A stretch of DNA of 64,000 nt, from positions 62,001-126,000 of the forward strand of contig NZ_JABMIJ010000008.1 of NCBI RefSeq assembly GCF_014885015.1, given 5' to 3'. How positions within the stretch are numbered: position 1 is the stretch's first letter; each line of letters starts with the position of its first letter. Shown piece after piece: positions 8,677 through 19,223 of the stretch. The notes beneath the pieces are model-generated. The model saw only the letters and a program-made list of their open reading frames with translations, had not been told where the DNA came from and made no database searches. The position numbers were made by a program, and so were the translations under genes. This DNA comes from Spirabiliibacterium falconis (GTDB lineage Bacteria; Pseudomonadota; Gammaproteobacteria; Enterobacterales; Pasteurellaceae).

Positions 8677-9111
8677 TTATACCTGCAACCAAAATGTTAC
8701 AGGTCCATCATTAATTAAACTGACTTGCATATCCGCGGCGAAAATACCGCTCTCTGTTTTGATCTGCTCACCTGCTTTGACACGAAAATAATCATAAAGT
8801 TTTTCTGCCATCTCTGGACTTGCTCCATTGGAAAAACTTGGTCGTAGTCCTTTTTTGGTCTCTGCCGCTAATGTGAACTGCGATACCACCAATAATGCAC
8901 CACCAACGTGTTGCACATTCAGATTCATTTTGCCTGCGTCATCACTGAACACGCGATATGCGAGCACTTTTTTCAGTAATTGCTCTGCTTTCTGCTCATC
9001 ATCGTCTTTTTCTACGCCCAACAGCACCAACAAGCCCTGTGCAATTTGCCCAACACATTGCTCATCAACGCTGACGCTGGCAGATTTAACGCGTTGAATC
9101 AGTGCTATCAT
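8677..9111 (-). CDS. dtd: D-aminoacyl-tRNA deacylase
   Basis: Hydrolyses D-amino acids from mischarged tRNA, keeping them out of translation. The start chosen gives MIALIQRV, the family's usual N-terminus, and 144 residues; a longer frame (12 more residues) would run further into the upstream gene. Motifs include [11 protein letters not shown], the SQFTLAA active-site Ser-Gln-Phe segment and the G-cisPro-type end [11 protein letters not shown]. The 5' end overlaps the 3' end of the yihY-like gene by 26 bases. Confidence 0.95.
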   Translation of the reverse strand: MIALIQRVKSASVSVDEQCVGQIAQGLLVLLGVEKDDDEQKAEQLLKKVLAYRVFSDDAGKMNLNVQHVGGALLVVSQFTLAAETKKGLRPSFSNGASPEMAEKLYDYFRVKAGEQIKTESGIFAADMQVSLINDGPVTFWLQV

Positions 9112-10018
9112 TGCGCTCTCCTTGGTTATGATGTTGTAGCTCACTTAATGCTTGTTGTAGCTTTTCTTGCCGCACTTCATATTCACGGTTATTCGGCATT
9201 TCACCATTTTTAATCAAGCGTACATCTTCCAGCACAGCGGTCAATTGTGCACCGAGTAAGACCACCGTCCAGCTTAACTGAATCCAGAGTAACAAAATCG
9301 GCAAGGTAGCCATAGCACCATAAATAAGCTGATAAGATGGAAATGCTGCGATATACCAAGTAAATGCTCGCTTACCCAGCGTGAAAAAGATGGCTGCGAT
9401 CAACGCCCCAATCATCGCATAACGCAAATTCACTTTGGTATTTGGCACTACCGTATAAATTAACGTAAACGCTAACCACGTCAGCAAAAAAGGAATAATA
9501 CTCAGAAGATAGGTGCTGAAAGTGGCATTGCTGAACGCATCACTAGAAAAAATATAAGAACTGACGATTACGCTCACGCCCAAAAAAAGTGGCCCTAGCG
9601 TAAGGATCATCCAATACATCGAAAACGACACAAATAACGTGCGCGAATTGGTATTTGGCCAAATATCATTCAAAGTGCGGTCAATCGATGAGATCAACAT
9701 CAACGCCACCACAATCAAACCAATGATCCCAATACCGCTCATTTTCTTTGAGTTTTCGACAAATTCATTAATATACTCTTGCACCACGCCGCCTGTTTCG
9801 GGTGCGAAATTACTAAAAATCATATTTTGCACTTCACCGCTCACCTCTTTAAATACAGGAAAAGCAGAAAAAATCGCAAGGCTAACCATCACCAATGGCA
9901 CCAATGCTAACATTGTGCTATAGGTTAAATAACCTGCTGCCATATTGAGCTTATTCTCATTATAGCGATGCCAAAAAAGTTTCAAAAAAATTAAGGTATT
10001 TGAAGTGTAATGAGTCAT
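9086..10018 (-). CDS. yihY: YihY/UPF0761 family inner-membrane protein
   Basis: A 310-residue integral membrane protein with about six hydrophobic segments, including [19 protein letters not shown] near the N-terminus. This is the YihY/BrkB family, once named ribonuclease BN in error; its function remains unsettled. The first 20 residues and the C-terminal 50 (charged, Gln/Glu-rich) are cytoplasmic by composition. Start codon overlaps the stop of the upstream amidotransferase gene (ATGA), and the end overlaps dtd, so the three are translationally coupled. Confidence 0.92.
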   Translation of the reverse strand: MTHYTSNTLIFLKLFWHRYNENKLNMAAGYLTYSTMLALVPLVMVSLAIFSAFPVFKEVSGEVQNMIFSNFAPETGGVVQEYINEFVENSKKMSGIGIIGLIVVALMLISSIDRTLNDIWPNTNSRTLFVSFSMYWMILTLGPLFLGVSVIVSSYIFSSDAFSNATFSTYLLSIIPFLLTWLAFTLIYTVVPNTKVNLRYAMIGALIAAIFFTLGKRAFTWYIAAFPSYQLIYGAMATLPILLLWIQLSWTVVLLGAQLTAVLEDVRLIKNGEMPNNREYEVRQEKLQQALSELQHHNQGERNDSTDSTR

Positions 10019-10605
10019 GCGTTATTTTCCATTGTCACATCGAGCCAATTTTGCAGTAATTGCGCACCATATTCACTGATAAAAGATTCAGGGTGAAATT
10101 GCACCCCAAATAGGGGTAAAGTGCGGTGGCGTACCGCCATTAATACGTCATCTTGATCGTATGCACAGGCGATTAATTCTGGTGGCAAACTTTGCTGTGC
10201 AACCGCCCAAGAATGATAAAGCCCTATTTTAAAAGATTGTGGCAAATTTTTAAACAAAGGCGATGGCGCACACGGCTGAATGATCCCAACCTGCCCGTGG
10301 CGTACGCGATGTAAGTTATATAATCTTGCCCCAAAAAAATCACACAAGGTTTGATGCCCAAGACAGACACCCAAAATCACCTTATGCTGATAATATTGGC
10401 GTAAAAAAGCATACAATTGCGGGTAAGCTCGGGGCACATCTGGGCCAGGAGAGAGCAAAATATGGCTAAATGTGTCTAACGGTTGCCGCAATAACTGCTC
10501 CGTTTTGCACACCTGCAACTGTTCATACGACAACCGCTTTAGGAGATCCACTACGTTATAGGTAAATGAATCGTGATTATCCACAACCAATACACTCGCT
10601 GCCAC
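10015..10605 (-). CDS. pabA: Class I glutamine amidotransferase subunit, PabA/TrpG type
   Basis: Glutaminase subunit that supplies ammonia to chorismate for aminodeoxychorismate (folate) or anthranilate (tryptophan) synthesis. 196 residues with [15 protein letters not shown] at the N-terminus, the nucleophile in GVCLGHQ and the His-Glu pair in FHPESF. No pabB or trp genes are adjacent, so PabA against TrpG cannot be settled here; PabA is favoured because trpG normally sits in a trp operon. Coupled by ATGA overlap to the yihY-like gene. Confidence 0.85.
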   Translation of the reverse strand: MAASVLVVDNHDSFTYNVVDLLKRLSYEQLQVCKTEQLLRQPLDTFSHILLSPGPDVPRAYPQLYAFLRQYYQHKVILGVCLGHQTLCDFFGARLYNLHRVRHGQVGIIQPCAPSPLFKNLPQSFKIGLYHSWAVAQQSLPPELIACAYDQDDVLMAVRHRTLPLFGVQFHPESFISEYGAQLLQNWLDVTMENNA

Positions 10606-10637
10606 AGTTTTATTTCCTTAACAAACTCGACATAACC

Positions 10638-10664
10638 AAAAGTGCGGTTTAAAACCGCACTTTT
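10638..10664. terminator. Terminator, paired uptake sequences
   Basis: AAAAGTGCGGTTT and its complement AAACCGCACTTTT form a 13-bp near-perfect hairpin. It lies between the DUF1523-like gene (minus) and the downstream amidotransferase gene. Confidence 0.65.
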
Positions 10665-10679
10665 ATCGTTATCGCTCAA

Positions 10680-11216
10680 CTAATTGCGTTCGCTGACAAA
10701 CCAACCGCGGATAAATTGAATGGAGAAGAATAACGTCAGCAACAGCACAAAATAGGCGACATAGCTCGCAATTGGCCAACCTGGTTTGGTGCCAGGCTCT
10801 ACCGCTTTAATCGATACCATATTACGAAATTCATCAAACATCACAATCCGCCAGCCGTAGTATTTGATTTGTACCAATTTTTTCTCAGACGCAAACGTTG
10901 CCGCTTTCGCCTGCAAATCGGCAGAATTAAATTTAAAATAAAACGGAAATCCCCAGCGGGTATCTTCATTGCGATACACCATCACTTTATCCGTGCCAGG
11001 CTTTTGGGTATAGACATAATACACATCACGGGTTGGGCCATCGGCTGGATTGGCTTTGGTTATAGGGCCGTCTTTATCAACGCGTTTCACTTCCACGCCT
11101 GACACATTCGCCACTTGATAATGCGGAAAGAAAAAGTTGACACCTGCAAACAATACACCATGAACAAGCAAGGTCACAACGATAAAAAATAATGAAATAA
11201 AACGACGCATCAACAA
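10680..11216 (-). CDS. DUF1523-like membrane-anchored protein
   Basis: 178 residues with one N-terminal membrane segment (FISLFFIVVTLLVHGVLF), a periplasmic domain of about 115 residues rich in aromatic and charged residues, and a second membrane segment near the C-terminus (YVAYFVLLLTLFFSIQF). The pattern GVEVKRVD ... RDVYYVYT ... NEDTRWGFPFYFKF resembles the uncharacterised DUF1523 family as remembered. No function is known. It is flanked by terminators and appears monocistronic. Confidence 0.75.
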   Translation of the reverse strand: MLMRRFISLFFIVVTLLVHGVLFAGVNFFFPHYQVANVSGVEVKRVDKDGPITKANPADGPTRDVYYVYTQKPGTDKVMVYRNEDTRWGFPFYFKFNSADLQAKAATFASEKKLVQIKYYGWRIVMFDEFRNMVSIKAVEPGTKPGWPIASYVAYFVLLLTLFFSIQFIRGWFVSERN

Positions 11217-11270
11217 CTCCTTGGCTGACGATAAGGTAATATTTTTATCCTACCACACTTCCAGCAAAAA

Positions 11271-12053
11271 CTAACGCACTTTACACTGAAACAGTCGCTC
11301 AAAATTGGCGGTGGTAATCTCCGCAAATTCTTCAACACTAATGCCTTTAAGTGTGGCAACATAATCACACACCTCACGCGTATAGGCTGGCTGATTTTGC
11401 TTCCCGCGATATGGCACGGGGGCTAAATACGGAGAATCTGTTTCCACCAGCAACCGCTCAAGAGGAACCGTTTCAATCACATCACGAATAGCTTGTGCAT
11501 TACGAAAGGTAATAATCCCTGAAACAGAAATATAAAAGCCCAGTGCTAACGCTTGATCCGCCATCCATTGATTTTCCGTAAAACAGTGCAAAACCCCACC
11601 GCACTTTTGTGCTTGCCCTTCTTTTAAAATGGCGATCGTGTCTTCGCGTGCCTCACGGGTATGCACAATCAGTGGCTTGCTCAGTGCATTAGCCACCGCC
11701 ACCTGCGCACTAAAAATGCGTTGTTGTTCGCTTTTGTTTTCGATACTGTAATGATAATCTAGCCCACATTCGCCGATGGCAACGACTTTGGCATTGCTCG
11801 CCAGTTGCACCAAACGGTCGTGATCAAAGGGCTCTTCTTCAATATTCAGTGGATGTACACCACAAGACAAAGAAACATTATCACGACGAGCAAGCTGCGG
11901 ATATATCGCTTCAAAGCCAGATAACGTCGTGCCAATAGACAACACATGGCGTACATCACGTGCAGATGCTTTAGCTAACACATCATCAATATTATGATGT
12001 AATGTGTCATAATCAAGACTATCAAGATGACAATGGGAATCTACAATAAACAC
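11271..12053 (-). CDS. tatD: TatD-family metal-dependent hydrolase (YcfH-like)
   Basis: 260-residue TIM-barrel nuclease-like hydrolase. Metal-binding motifs are VDSHCHLD at the N-terminus, [24 protein letters not shown] and the late ETDSPYLAP. Members are 3'-5' DNases or deacylases; E. coli YcfH is the likely orthologue because of its place next to holB. The start is GTG, immediately after the holB stop codon, so translation is coupled. The gene is the last of the yeiH-mltG-tmk-holB-tatD run. Confidence 0.92.
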   Translation of the reverse strand: MFIVDSHCHLDSLDYDTLHHNIDDVLAKASARDVRHVLSIGTTLSGFEAIYPQLARRDNVSLSCGVHPLNIEEEPFDHDRLVQLASNAKVVAIGECGLDYHYSIENKSEQQRIFSAQVAVANALSKPLIVHTREAREDTIAILKEGQAQKCGGVLHCFTENQWMADQALALGFYISVSGIITFRNAQAIRDVIETVPLERLLVETDSPYLAPVPYRGKQNQPAYTREVCDYVATLKGISVEEFAEITTANFERLFQCKVR

Positions 12054-13034
12054 TTAAACCTCAAATACATCGGTAATTAATTTTGTCAGAAAATCCAGTA
12101 AAAGTAGCCCGCTATTAACGGCAGTAATGTCACGCAAATCACGACGCACAGAACGGGTTAATTGCTCAGCATGTAAAAAGTGCGGTGGTGTGTACTGTGC
12201 GACTAATCGCTTAATACCAGCGGTTAAATCACTATTCACCCAATGCTGTTCAATGCCTAAACCGCACTTTATGCAATCAACAAATACACTTTCCAACCAC
12301 CCCAGTTGGGTATCTAAGAGTGCATGATCGGTCAACACAAATTGCGCCATAAACGGCATAATATCGCGCGTTTGAGAAAATGCCCAAAAGGCACGCAAAA
12401 ACGACTTACGCACGGCTAACTGCTCACTTTCAATCAAAGTGTAAGCACGCAACGGACGATTTGCACTCAGTTTTAACGCCACTTCAGCCTGCTGTGCAGC
12501 AATGCCTTGGCTGGTTAACCATGCAACACCGGCATTCAATGCAGGTGCGGTCAGCGTCCAGACTTGGCAACGGCTATAAATAGTTGCCATAAGGGGTTGA
12601 GACATATCCGTTGCGAGCAAAAAGTATGTATTCGCACTCGGCTCTTCTAACGTTTTTAACAACGCATTTGCCGCGGATTCTGTCAATTTCTCTGCCTGCG
12701 GAATCACAACCACTTTATTGCCATCTTGCTGAGCATGATTTTGTAATTGCGTAATCACTTCCCGCACCTGATCCACGCTCACCGTTTTTCCTGCTTCACA
12801 TGCTAAAAGATGCAGATCAGGATGATTGTTAGTGGTAACCAACATACAGTGATGACACTGTCCACAGCTATCAAGTGCGGGTTTTTCTCGACATAAAATG
12901 CCTTGTGCAATCTGTGTCAATAACTGTGCCACGCCCAGATCGGCTTCCGCTTTGCATAACAAGGCGTGATGACCATGTCCTTGTTGAAAAGTGCGGTCAA
13001 TCTGTGCAAATGTTGCCTCAAGCCATGGATACAT
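12054..13034 (-). CDS. holB: DNA polymerase III delta' subunit
   Basis: Clamp-loader subunit that helps open and load the beta clamp. The chosen start gives MYPWLEA (326 residues) and overlaps the tmk stop by one base (TAATG); a frame 8 residues longer would overlap tmk more. The zinc-binding CGQCHHC follows a first Cys near residue 50. The AAA+ core then shows VVIPQAEKLTESAANALLKTLEEP, with a degenerate P-loop as usual for delta'. Position between tmk and tatD matches the gene order in E. coli. Confidence 0.95.
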   Translation of the reverse strand: MYPWLEATFAQIDRTFQQGHGHHALLCKAEADLGVAQLLTQIAQGILCREKPALDSCGQCHHCMLVTTNNHPDLHLLACEAGKTVSVDQVREVITQLQNHAQQDGNKVVVIPQAEKLTESAANALLKTLEEPSANTYFLLATDMSQPLMATIYSRCQVWTLTAPALNAGVAWLTSQGIAAQQAEVALKLSANRPLRAYTLIESEQLAVRKSFLRAFWAFSQTRDIMPFMAQFVLTDHALLDTQLGWLESVFVDCIKCGLGIEQHWVNSDLTAGIKRLVAQYTPPHFLHAEQLTRSVRRDLRDITAVNSGLLLLDFLTKLITDVFEV

Positions 13035-13678
13035 TATTTTGCCACCGTCGCAAGCCAACTGACAACCGCACTTTGTACATCAGAAGTGACTTTTTCAAGT
13101 GTCTGCCCTGCATCAATAAGCACCGCATTCGGATCAGCTGCCACCAATTCCAAATAACGTGCACGGGTGCGTTCAAAAAAGCTCAATTCTGCCCGTTCAA
13201 TACGATCGAGCTCACCGCGTGAACGTGCCCGCATCAGCCCCAGTTCTGGCTTAATATCAAGATAAAGAGTTAAATCTGGTTTAAAATCGCCCAAAATTGC
13301 ATTACGCAAACGCATAAGCAATTCGTGGTCAAACTGCCGCCCTCCCCCTTGATAGGCTTGTGATGACATATCATGGCGATCGCCTAATACCCATTTCCCA
13401 GCCTGTAATGCTGGCTGAATCACATTTTCAACCAACTGGATACGCGCGGCGTACAGCATCAATAACTCCGCCTTATCGGTAACCTGTTCATCATCAAGGC
13501 CGTATTTAATCAATGCACGTAATTTCTCTGCCAGTGGTGTGCCCCCTGGTTCACGGGTAAACACAATATCTTGCACACCCTGTGCCGATAATGCTTGCAC
13601 AACTGCCTGACGAGCCGTCGTTTTGCCCGCGCCTTCAAGCCCTTCTAGAACAATAAATTTACCTTGTGGCGTTATCAT
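13034..13678 (-). CDS. tmk: Thymidylate kinase
   Basis: Phosphorylates dTMP to dTDP in pyrimidine nucleotide synthesis. 214 residues with the P-loop GLEGAGKTT, the DR(Y/H) motif in [16 protein letters not shown], and [23 protein letters not shown] in the lid region. The 5' end overlaps mltG by 20 bases and the 3' end overlaps holB by one base, so the three are tightly coupled. Confidence 0.96.
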   Translation of the reverse strand: MITPQGKFIVLEGLEGAGKTTARQAVVQALSAQGVQDIVFTREPGGTPLAEKLRALIKYGLDDEQVTDKAELLMLYAARIQLVENVIQPALQAGKWVLGDRHDMSSQAYQGGGRQFDHELLMRLRNAILGDFKPDLTLYLDIKPELGLMRARSRGELDRIERAELSFFERTRARYLELVAADPNAVLIDAGQTLEKVTSDVQSAVVSWLATVAK

Positions 13679-14699
13679 GTTTTTGCTTCCGTAATAAAAT
13701 TAAATACTGTTTCACTGCACGATTATGCTCACTTAAGGTTGCACTAAAGGTATGCCCCCCTTGCCCATTGGCAACAAAATATAACGCATGGGTTTTCGCA
13801 GGATGCGCCACCGCCTGCAATGAGGCTTCACTCGGCATCGCAATTGGCGTTGGCGGTAGTCCATCAATTTGGTACGTGTTATACGCCGTCGCTTCATTGA
13901 GGTCAGCCCGACGAATGTTACCTTGATAACGCTCACCCATACCGTAAATTACGGTCGGATCGGTTTGTAGCCGCATTTTTTTCCGCAAGCGATTAATAAA
14001 TACCCCTGCAACCTGCGCTCGCTCAGCATCAAGTGCGGTTTCTTTTTCCACTATGGACGCCAGAATGAGCATTTCATAAGGTGTTTTTAGTGGTAAATTA
14101 GCGTCGCGATCACGCCATGCCACAGAAAGTGCGGTTTGCATTTTATCACTGGCACGCTTAAGTAGGACGGTTGCGCTGGAGTTCGCGGTGTAATGGTAAG
14201 TATCAGGATAAAACCAGCCTTCTAATTTAGCAGGGCTACTGTCTGGCAACGCCAGTGCCTGATAAAGTGCGGTTTCATCCGTGAATTGAGCGTCATGCGT
14301 CAGATAAGGCGCAGTTGCAAGCTCTGCCAGCACCTGACGAGCCGTATCGCCCTCACCGATACGCCATGCAAATTGTGCTTCTTTACCACTGGCAAGGCGT
14401 TGCAACAATTCGCTAAGATTATGCACCCCGTCCAAAGAGTAGGTACCGGCTTTTACCGCTGCAAGCTCTGGCTTCAATTTCAATAACAATGGAAAAAAAG
14501 GGCTTGGTTCTAGCAGCCCTTGCGCATGTAAATACGCACCGAGCTTTTTGCCCGTCGTGCCTTTTTCAATAGTGAGTAACTGCTCACTTTTAGCCTGAAT
14601 CGGATACTGTGCTAACGCATTAATTTGCGAATAACCCCAAAATCCGATCGCCCCAACAACAAGCAGTAAAAGACCAAATAGCACACCCCATTTTTTCAT
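13659..14699 (-). CDS. mltG: Endolytic murein transglycosylase
   Basis: Inner-membrane enzyme that cleaves nascent glycan strands, acting as a terminator of peptidoglycan elongation. 346 residues: one membrane segment ([17 protein letters not shown]), a LysM-like part near 40-110, and a YceG catalytic domain. The catalytic Glu218 is in LASIVEKE, at the same number as in E. coli MltG. The final segment reads [20 protein letters not shown], typical of the family. Followed by tmk with overlap, as in E. coli. Confidence 0.95.
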   Translation of the reverse strand: MKKWGVLFGLLLLVVGAIGFWGYSQINALAQYPIQAKSEQLLTIEKGTTGKKLGAYLHAQGLLEPSPFFPLLLKLKPELAAVKAGTYSLDGVHNLSELLQRLASGKEAQFAWRIGEGDTARQVLAELATAPYLTHDAQFTDETALYQALALPDSSPAKLEGWFYPDTYHYTANSSATVLLKRASDKMQTALSVAWRDRDANLPLKTPYEMLILASIVEKETALDAERAQVAGVFINRLRKKMRLQTDPTVIYGMGERYQGNIRRADLNEATAYNTYQIDGLPPTPIAMPSEASLQAVAHPAKTHALYFVANGQGGHTFSATLSEHNRAVKQYLILLRKQKHDNATR

Positions 14700-14713
14700 T
14701 TCAATACCACACC

Positions 14714-15742
14714 TTAAAATACATACTGCAGTGCATAATTAACCACAAAACCACCGACTACAAGCCAGATAAACACTAAAAAGCCCAATACTAACGGCTT
14801 CGCTCCCGCTTGTTTAATCGCACCAATATGCGTGGTAACCCCAAGGGCTGCCATTGCCATCATCAATAAAATACCGTCAAGCTCCACTAAAAAGTGGACA
14901 ACAGGCTCAGGCACAATCGGGTAAGAATTGAGTACGGCAACCAAAATAAAAAACACTGCAAACCACGGGATGTTGATTTTACGCTTGCCGCCGACCGCAC
15001 TTTCTTTTGCCAACGCATACGAAAGCACTAACAAAAATGGAGCAAGCATCATGACACGAATCATTTTGGTGATCACTGCATCATCAGCAACCATTGGATT
15101 AATATTTCCCCCCGCAGCATATACTTGCGCCACTTCGTGCACACTAGAACCGATATAAATGCCAAACTGATGGTCACTGAGATAGTGTGTCATATACGGA
15201 TATAGCAGAGGGTAAACAAACATAGCAATTGTGCCAAAAATCACCACAATAGCAATGGCGACCGCTACTTTACTGGATTCACCACGCACCACTGGCTCAC
15301 TTGCCATTACTGCGGCTGCACCACAAATACTGCACCCCGCCGCACTGAGATAAACGATTTGCTTGTCGATTTTTAGCCATTTATAACCGAGATAAAACGT
15401 TAAAAAGAATGTGCTAATCAACATAATCGCATCGCTAGCAATGGCATTCAAGCCCACGGCATCAATTTGTTGAAACGTGATCCGAAAGCCATATAGCACA
15501 ATACCCGCACGCAATAAAACGCCTTTAGCGAACGTAATTCCGCTATGACAACGTGTCGCAACACGTCCATATACCGTGTTGCCTATCACCATACCAAGCA
15601 AAATCGCAAACGTTAAGGCACTCATTCCAATGCTACTACCAACATGATTTGCATTAAGCCAAAATGCCAGTGCCGTAATCACGCCTGCCAGCAGCAGGCC
15701 AGGAGTATAATTGAGTATTTTATTTAACATTGTATTATCCAT
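14714..15742 (-). CDS. yeiH: YeiH-family (UPF0324) putative sulfate exporter
   Basis: Polytopic inner-membrane protein with about ten hydrophobic segments. The family is annotated as a putative sulfate exporter on weak evidence. Motifs include the Cys-rich [13 protein letters not shown], and [14 protein letters not shown], both typical of UPF0324. The start is placed at MDNTMLNK, overlapping the engB stop; the ATG at 15730 (MLNKIL) is an alternative with a better-placed GGATAA. A still longer frame would lie mostly inside engB and is rejected. Confidence 0.88.
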   Translation of the reverse strand: MDNTMLNKILNYTPGLLLAGVITALAFWLNANHVGSSIGMSALTFAILLGMVIGNTVYGRVATRCHSGITFAKGVLLRAGIVLYGFRITFQQIDAVGLNAIASDAIMLISTFFLTFYLGYKWLKIDKQIVYLSAAGCSICGAAAVMASEPVVRGESSKVAVAIAIVVIFGTIAMFVYPLLYPYMTHYLSDHQFGIYIGSSVHEVAQVYAAGGNINPMVADDAVITKMIRVMMLAPFLLVLSYALAKESAVGGKRKINIPWFAVFFILVAVLNSYPIVPEPVVHFLVELDGILLMMAMAALGVTTHIGAIKQAGAKPLVLGFLVFIWLVVGGFVVNYALQYVF

Positions 15743-16373
15743 GATTGAGAACCGCACTTTCATCTTCATTTGCCAACACGGGAGCAAACCATTGATCGAG
15801 TTTAGCTGAAAGTGCGGTTACCCCCAATTTCTTCAAGCTCGAAAATGCCTCTACCTGCACATCACCTTGGAAAGGCAAAATAGCCTCTCGCACAAGTTTG
15901 ATCTGTTTACTTCGCTCTTTTTGCCCTATTTTGTCTGCTTTGGTTAACAGCAACAATACAGGAAGTTCCGCACTCACCGCCCATTGCAGCATTTGTTGGT
16001 CGAGATCTTTTAGCGGGTGGCGAATATCCATTAAAATCACCACACCACCAAGACATTCCCGCTGCTGCAAATATTCCCCAAGTGCCTTTTGCCATTGGAT
16101 TTTCATTTGCTCAGGCACGGCAGCGTAGCCGTAACCGGGTAAATCGACAATCTTGCAACCTGCTTCCACCTCGAACAAGTTAATTAATTGGGTACGCCCT
16201 GGCGTTTTTGACGTGCGTGCAAGATTTTTTTGATTCGTCAGCACATTAAGTGCGGTTGATTTACCCGCATTTGAACGCCCTGCAAAGGCGATTTCAATGC
16301 CATCATCTTCTGGCAAATGCCGAATATCAGGCGCGCTCATTAAAAAGTGGGTTTTATGATAATTTAATGCCAT
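15735..16373 (-). CDS. engB: Ribosome biogenesis GTPase YihA/YsxC
   Basis: Essential TRAFAC GTPase required for large-subunit assembly. 212 residues with the G1 motif [10 protein letters not shown]3 DLPGYG, G4 TKAD and G5 FSSLKK. The N-terminus [19 protein letters not shown] is the usual short extension of the family. The lipoprotein gene lies 17 bases upstream; the yeiH gene overlaps the 3' end. Confidence 0.95.
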   Translation of the reverse strand: MALNYHKTHFLMSAPDIRHLPEDDGIEIAFAGRSNAGKSTALNVLTNQKNLARTSKTPGRTQLINLFEVEAGCKIVDLPGYGYAAVPEQMKIQWQKALGEYLQQRECLGGVVILMDIRHPLKDLDQQMLQWAVSAELPVLLLLTKADKIGQKERSKQIKLVREAILPFQGDVQVEAFSSLKKLGVTALSAKLDQWFAPVLANEDESAVLNHG

Positions 16374-16390
16374 TGTGTCTCACTACTGCC

Positions 16391-16978
16391 TTATGATTGG
16401 CAGACATAGGTTAAAAAGGAAGCCAATTTTCGTGCACTACCTTGTACAAATTGTGCCCATTCATCTTGTGGCAACATAGCACGTTCGCGCTGAATATTCG
16501 CCTTATTTAGGCGTACTAGTTTATCATCTTTAAGCCACCAATGCCCCCAAAAGTGCGGTTTTCTAATACGTAAATCCAAATTTCTAATAGCAAATGTCAG
16601 CGAATGCTGCACTTTCAGGGGGTTATGTGCGATGTACGCTCGGCATAAATGTGCGTGCTCAAGAGTAAACTGTTCGATAAACCCCGCAGGCGAAATTTCA
16701 TATAACGTCAATTGCGTAATTGCACGACTGTTGACCGCACTTAATATGACAGGCTGATGATTAATTTGTACTAAAATCTGATGCCCACCAAGGTGCTGTA
16801 ATGGCAATATCTTACCATTAAGATGCGCAGCAATATGTGGCTTCTCGCCATGAAATTCAATGATGCGATCTTGCCCTTGCGTATCGACAAACGCCAGTTT
16901 ACGCTCCCCCGTCGCCACACAGGCACTCAAACTTGCCGCCAAGAACGCAAACAAAACGGCTCGAATTATACGTTCCAT
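16391..16978 (-). CDS. Uncharacterised lipoprotein
   Basis: 195 residues with a lipoprotein signal: a hydrophobic stretch then lipobox LSAC near residues 17-20, so Cys20 would be lipidated. The residue after Cys is Val, which favours outer-membrane sorting. The mature part is rich in His, Leu and Ile and has no motif I recognise. Its start overlaps the end of the DUF805 gene by 13 bases, and engB follows, so the three are probably cotranscribed. No function is proposed. Confidence 0.8.
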   Translation of the reverse strand: MERIIRAVLFAFLAASLSACVATGERKLAFVDTQGQDRIIEFHGEKPHIAAHLNGKILPLQHLGGHQILVQINHQPVILSAVNSRAITQLTLYEISPAGFIEQFTLEHAHLCRAYIAHNPLKVQHSLTFAIRNLDLRIRKPHFWGHWWLKDDKLVRLNKANIQRERAMLPQDEWAQFVQGSARKLASFLTYVCQS

Positions 16979-17400
16979 TTTAATGAAACACCTTGCGAGC
17001 CATAACGATTGGGTTCATTTTTGCCCAAAAACACCCCCCAATCCAATAGAAAAAGGGTGATAAAAAATAGCGGGAAAAACCGCCCCAATGCCCACGCCAT
17101 CGCACCGCTAGAATACTGGGATAGCACATAACCTAAAATCGGGAACGTGATCATCAATACCGCCCATCCTGACCGATTACGATCATGCAGGCGTTTGACG
17201 ACCACCGCACAGAAACAAAAGAGGATCACCAACAACATCATCGAGGCTAAAAGTGCGGTGTGCGTTTGTGCAAATAGGGCGTTAAGCGGCAATACATTCG
17301 CAATGATCAATAACGCCAGTGCGCAAATGCTCACGCCCTGCCAAAATCCTGTACGGTTAAGCCTCCCATGAAATGAAAATAAAAGTTGCCACAATGTCAT
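16966..17400 (-). CDS. DUF805 family inner-membrane protein
   Basis: 144 residues from MTLWQLLFSFHGRLNR, the normal DUF805 N-terminus, with GGGAG ten bases upstream deciding this start over a longer frame that runs 77 codons further. Four hydrophobic segments follow, with the family pattern VVKRLHDRNRSGWAVL near residue 85 and a C-terminal NRYGS. The function of DUF805 proteins is unknown. Overlaps the lipoprotein gene at its 3' end. Confidence 0.88.
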   Translation of the reverse strand: MTLWQLLFSFHGRLNRTGFWQGVSICALALLIIANVLPLNALFAQTHTALLASMMLLVILFCFCAVVVKRLHDRNRSGWAVLMITFPILGYVLSQYSSGAMAWALGRFFPLFFITLFLLDWGVFLGKNEPNRYGSQGVSLKWNV

Positions 17401-17463
17401 AAAAATCTCCCTTAATCTGGGCTTATCATAAAGCAAGCCTGCGATTTTGTCAGCGTTAGTACG

Positions 17464-17496
17464 AAAAAACCGCACTTGGTTACCCAAAGTGCGGTT
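17464..17496 (-). terminator. asnA terminator (paired uptake sequences)
   Basis: AACCGCACTT and AAAGTGCGGTT pair across an 8-base loop; on the minus strand the hairpin ends in six T. It lies just beyond the asnA stop codon and before the DUF805 gene. Confidence 0.75.
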
Positions 17497-17512
17497 ACGA
17501 TGCACGTTTACA

Positions 17513-18505
17513 TTATAGAATATCTTCAAACTCTTCTGTAACTTGCTTCGGCCATACGCTAGCTTGTACTTGCCCGATATGCTCTTTTTGGAGTAACAAC
17601 ATCGCCATACGCGACTGCCCAATGCCGCCACCGATAGATAATGGCAATCTACCGTTGACTAAATCTTGATGCCACGGCAATTCTAACCGCTCTTCCGTAC
17701 CACTCAAAGCAAGCTGTTTGCGTAACGCCGTTTCATCTACACGAATCCCCATTGAGGAAATTTCAAATGCAGACTGCATCACAGGATTCCAAACCAAAAT
17801 GTCGCCATTCAAGCCCTTATATTCCCCTTCACTTGGGGTTGTCCAGTCATCGTAATCTGGCGCACGCAAATCATGTGGTTTGCCGTCCGACAACTCGCCG
17901 CCGATACCAATCAAGAACACTGCGCCGTACTCTTTACAAATCGCATTTTCACGCTCTTTATCGCTCATACCAGGGAAACGTTTCACCAAGTCTTCGCTAT
18001 GCACAAATGTAATGTCCTTTGGTAAAAAGTTCTTCGTGCCGTATTTTTCTTCAACCAAAAGTGCGGTTTCACACATAGCCGCATAAATTTCACGCACCGT
18101 TTCTTTCAAATAATCCAGATTACGACGCCCCTGTGGGATAACTTTCTCCCAATCCCATTGATCCACAAAGACAGAGTGTGTGCGATCTAGGCTTGTTTCG
18201 TCTGGACGAAGTGCGATCATATTCACATACAACCCTTCACCGGGTTGAAAATCAAAACGTGCTAGAGTATGGCGTTTCCATTTTGCCAATGAATGCACAA
18301 CCTCAAAACGCACACCATGAATTTGGCGAATTTTTACTTGCACCGCATTTTCAACACCGGATAAATTATCTTGCATTCCATTGCCAACTTGGCTAAGTAA
18401 AGGCCCTGTTACTTCAACAATGCCCAAATGTTCACGCAATTTTTGCGCAAATGTACCTTTCACAAAACTGATTTCTTGTTGTTGTAAGATAAATGATTTT
18501 TTCAT
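17513..18505 (-). CDS. asnA: Aspartate--ammonia ligase
   Basis: Makes asparagine from aspartate, ammonia and ATP. The start at [19 protein letters not shown] gives 330 residues, the length of E. coli AsnA; a longer frame of 18 extra codons has no homology. Motifs include [12 protein letters not shown], the class II synthetase-like core, [14 protein letters not shown] and [15 protein letters not shown]. Divergent from asnC, its usual regulator, across a 169-base intergenic region that should hold both promoters. Confidence 0.96.
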   Translation of the reverse strand: MKKSFILQQQEISFVKGTFAQKLREHLGIVEVTGPLLSQVGNGMQDNLSGVENAVQVKIRQIHGVRFEVVHSLAKWKRHTLARFDFQPGEGLYVNMIALRPDETSLDRTHSVFVDQWDWEKVIPQGRRNLDYLKETVREIYAAMCETALLVEEKYGTKNFLPKDITFVHSEDLVKRFPGMSDKERENAICKEYGAVFLIGIGGELSDGKPHDLRAPDYDDWTTPSEGEYKGLNGDILVWNPVMQSAFEISSMGIRVDETALRKQLALSGTEERLELPWHQDLVNGRLPLSIGGGIGQSRMAMLLLQKEHIGQVQASVWPKQVTEEFEDIL

Positions 18506-18674
18506 ATTATTTTTACTCATTGGGTTAAAACTGTGGTTATTATCTAATTTTTTTGGCATTATTCAATATAAAAAGCAATTAACACAGCATTATTTTAATA
18601 TTTTTTGCCATTGTATGAAAATCATATAAAATAACCCTGTTATTTTTGAATAAAAACCAATAATGGAGCATAAA

Positions 18675-19136
18675 ATGCAATCATTCGGTCAAATTGATGC
18701 ACTCGATCAACAAATTTTACGCGTGTTAACTAAAGACGCTCGCACCCCTTATGCTGAAATGGCGAAGCAATTTGGTGTTAGCCCTGGTACGATTCACGTT
18801 CGAGTAGAGAAAATGCGCCAATCAGGGGTAATTGAAGGCACAAAAGTGCGGTTGAATGAGCGTAAACTCGGCTATGATGTGTGTTGCTTTATTGGCATTA
18901 TCTTAAAAAGTGCCAAAGATTACGATACCGTCATCAAAAAATTAGAAGGCTTTGACGAAGTCGTTGAAGCCTATTACACCACAGGCAATTATTCTATTTT
19001 TATCAAGGTTATGACGCACACAATTGAAGAATTACATCACGTTTTAGCCAGTAAAATTCAGCTAATTGATGAAATTCAATCCACAGAGACCTTAATTTCA
19101 ATGCAAAATCCGATTTTGCGTGATATTAAACCGTAA
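18675..19136 (+). CDS. asnC: Lrp/AsnC-type regulator of asparagine synthesis
   Basis: Transcription factor controlling divergent asnA in response to asparagine. The start at MQSFGQIDALD is chosen because GGAG lies six bases upstream (18665-18668); an ATG at 18663 overlaps that Shine-Dalgarno. 153 residues: an N-terminal helix-turn-helix (LTKDARTPYAEMAKQF, GVSPGTIHVRVEKM, nearly as E. coli AsnC) and a C-terminal RAM/AsnC ligand domain (from about 70). Confidence 0.95.
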   Translation: MQSFGQIDALDQQILRVLTKDARTPYAEMAKQFGVSPGTIHVRVEKMRQSGVIEGTKVRLNERKLGYDVCCFIGIILKSAKDYDTVIKKLEGFDEVVEAYYTTGNYSIFIKVMTHTIEELHHVLASKIQLIDEIQSTETLISMQNPILRDIKP

Positions 19137-19223
19137 AAGTTTGAACTAGCTCTAAGATTTCCATTTCGCTTTGCGATAAACTGATTTGATTTTTAACAAA
19201 AACAATAATAAGAGGATACTGTT

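Noticed and set aside
17401-17631. Longer N-terminus for the DUF805 protein
   Set aside because: The added residues have no similarity to the family, overlap the asnA terminator and a GGGAG before the inner ATG decides the start.
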